5,254 nt of DNA from an uncultured Chloroflexota bacterium (GTDB lineage Bacteria > Chloroflexota > Dehalococcoidia > SM23-28-2 > RBG-16-64-32): contig CAJXNA010000152.1 of NCBI GenBank assembly GCA_913056415.1, positions 1-5,254 on the forward strand. The letters run 5' to 3'. This document shows positions 5,080-5,254 of the stretch, piece by piece (within the stretch, counting starts at the first letter, position 1; each line of letters opens with the position of its first letter). The translations under genes were made by a program, and so were the position numbers. Below the pieces are notes generated by a model. The model was not told where the DNA came from, ran no database searches, and saw only the letters and a program-made list of their open reading frames with translations.

Positions 5080-5254
5080 CTAGTCTACCTCCAGCGCCTG
5101 GAACACCGGCGGGAATATCCCGATCATGCCCAGCACGATGAGGATGCCGCTGATCACCAACGCCGCCGGCAGGAGACCGTCTCGCCTGAACAGAGCCAGG
5201 TGAAGCATCGGCCAGCTAGCCGCCCAGGCGATGAGGGCCAGACTGCTCTTGCCG
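5080..5254 (-). CDS. Membrane protein, C-terminal fragment (5' end outside the window)
   Basis: A minus-strand reading frame is open from the window edge to TAG at 5080-5082 and gives 57 residues. It is strongly hydrophobic, with two likely transmembrane helices: about residues 4-22 of the fragment (SLALIAWAASWPMLHLAL) and 27-47 (LPAALVISGILIVLGMIG). They are separated by a charged FRRDG turn, which by the positive-inside rule would face the cytoplasm. It ends IFPPVFQALEVD. I do not recognise the family; small multi-pass DUF proteins end in a similar way. It is convergent with the hydrolase gene, with 25 bases between their stops, containing a short CTAGT tandem but no clear terminator. Confidence 0.65.
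   Translation of the reverse strand, partial: GKSSLALIAWAASWPMLHLALFRRDGLLPAALVISGILIVLGMIGIFPPVFQALEVD

Noticed and set aside
5075..5088. CTAGT tandem repeat between the convergent genes
   Set aside because: Only about two and a half units; too short to distinguish from chance.
1..5254. CRISPR array, tRNA, rRNA, transposase or phage genes
   Set aside because: No regularly spaced repeats, cloverleaf-like sequence or mobile-element protein motif was seen on either strand.

Overview
This is a GC-rich bacterial chromosome segment with six genes, ordinary in gene content but with several compact regulatory arrangements. The organism cannot be named from the sequence alone. High GC, mRNAs that appear to be leaderless behind TATAAT-like boxes, a 390-residue RecF standing away from dnaN/gyrB, and a YegS/DgkB-type lipid kinase with a GTVNIWAKE motif are compatible with a Chloroflexota (Dehalococcoidia-like) genome. 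That is an inference held with low to moderate confidence. Nothing here looks like a phage, transposon, CRISPR array or RNA gene cluster.

Left part (1-2340): the C-terminal portion of a GAF-domain sensor histidine kinase runs in from outside the window and ends at 1053. A perfect TATAAT sits in the 40-base gap, placed so that transcription should begin on the A of the recF start codon. recF (1094-2266) is complete. Its stop codon lies inside a perfect 22-base palindrome (2251-2272) that also supplies the last residues of the protein.

Middle part (2341-3747): a lower-GC patch holds a 76-residue protein with a CxCxCxC cluster. Its leader contains three copies of one 9-10 base word in alternating orientation, the last one carrying the ribosome binding site, so two mutually exclusive hairpins are possible. 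This gene overlaps the stop of the oppositely oriented lipid kinase gene (2628-3554, minus) by four bases. The kinase gene and the epimerase gene at 3748 diverge from a 193-base regulatory region. That region contains a perfect 8+4+8 inverted repeat over both predicted -35 regions, a leaderless promoter leftward, and a promoter with a roughly 130-nt hairpin-rich leader rightward.

Right part (3748-5254): a methylmalonyl-CoA-epimerase-like VOC protein and an alpha/beta hydrolase form a tight two-gene operon (2-base gap). A convergent partial gene for a hydrophobic membrane protein (5080 to the window end, minus) follows. The epimerase points to propionyl/methylmalonyl-CoA metabolism, but the hydrolase substrate and the reason for its pairing with the epimerase are not evident.
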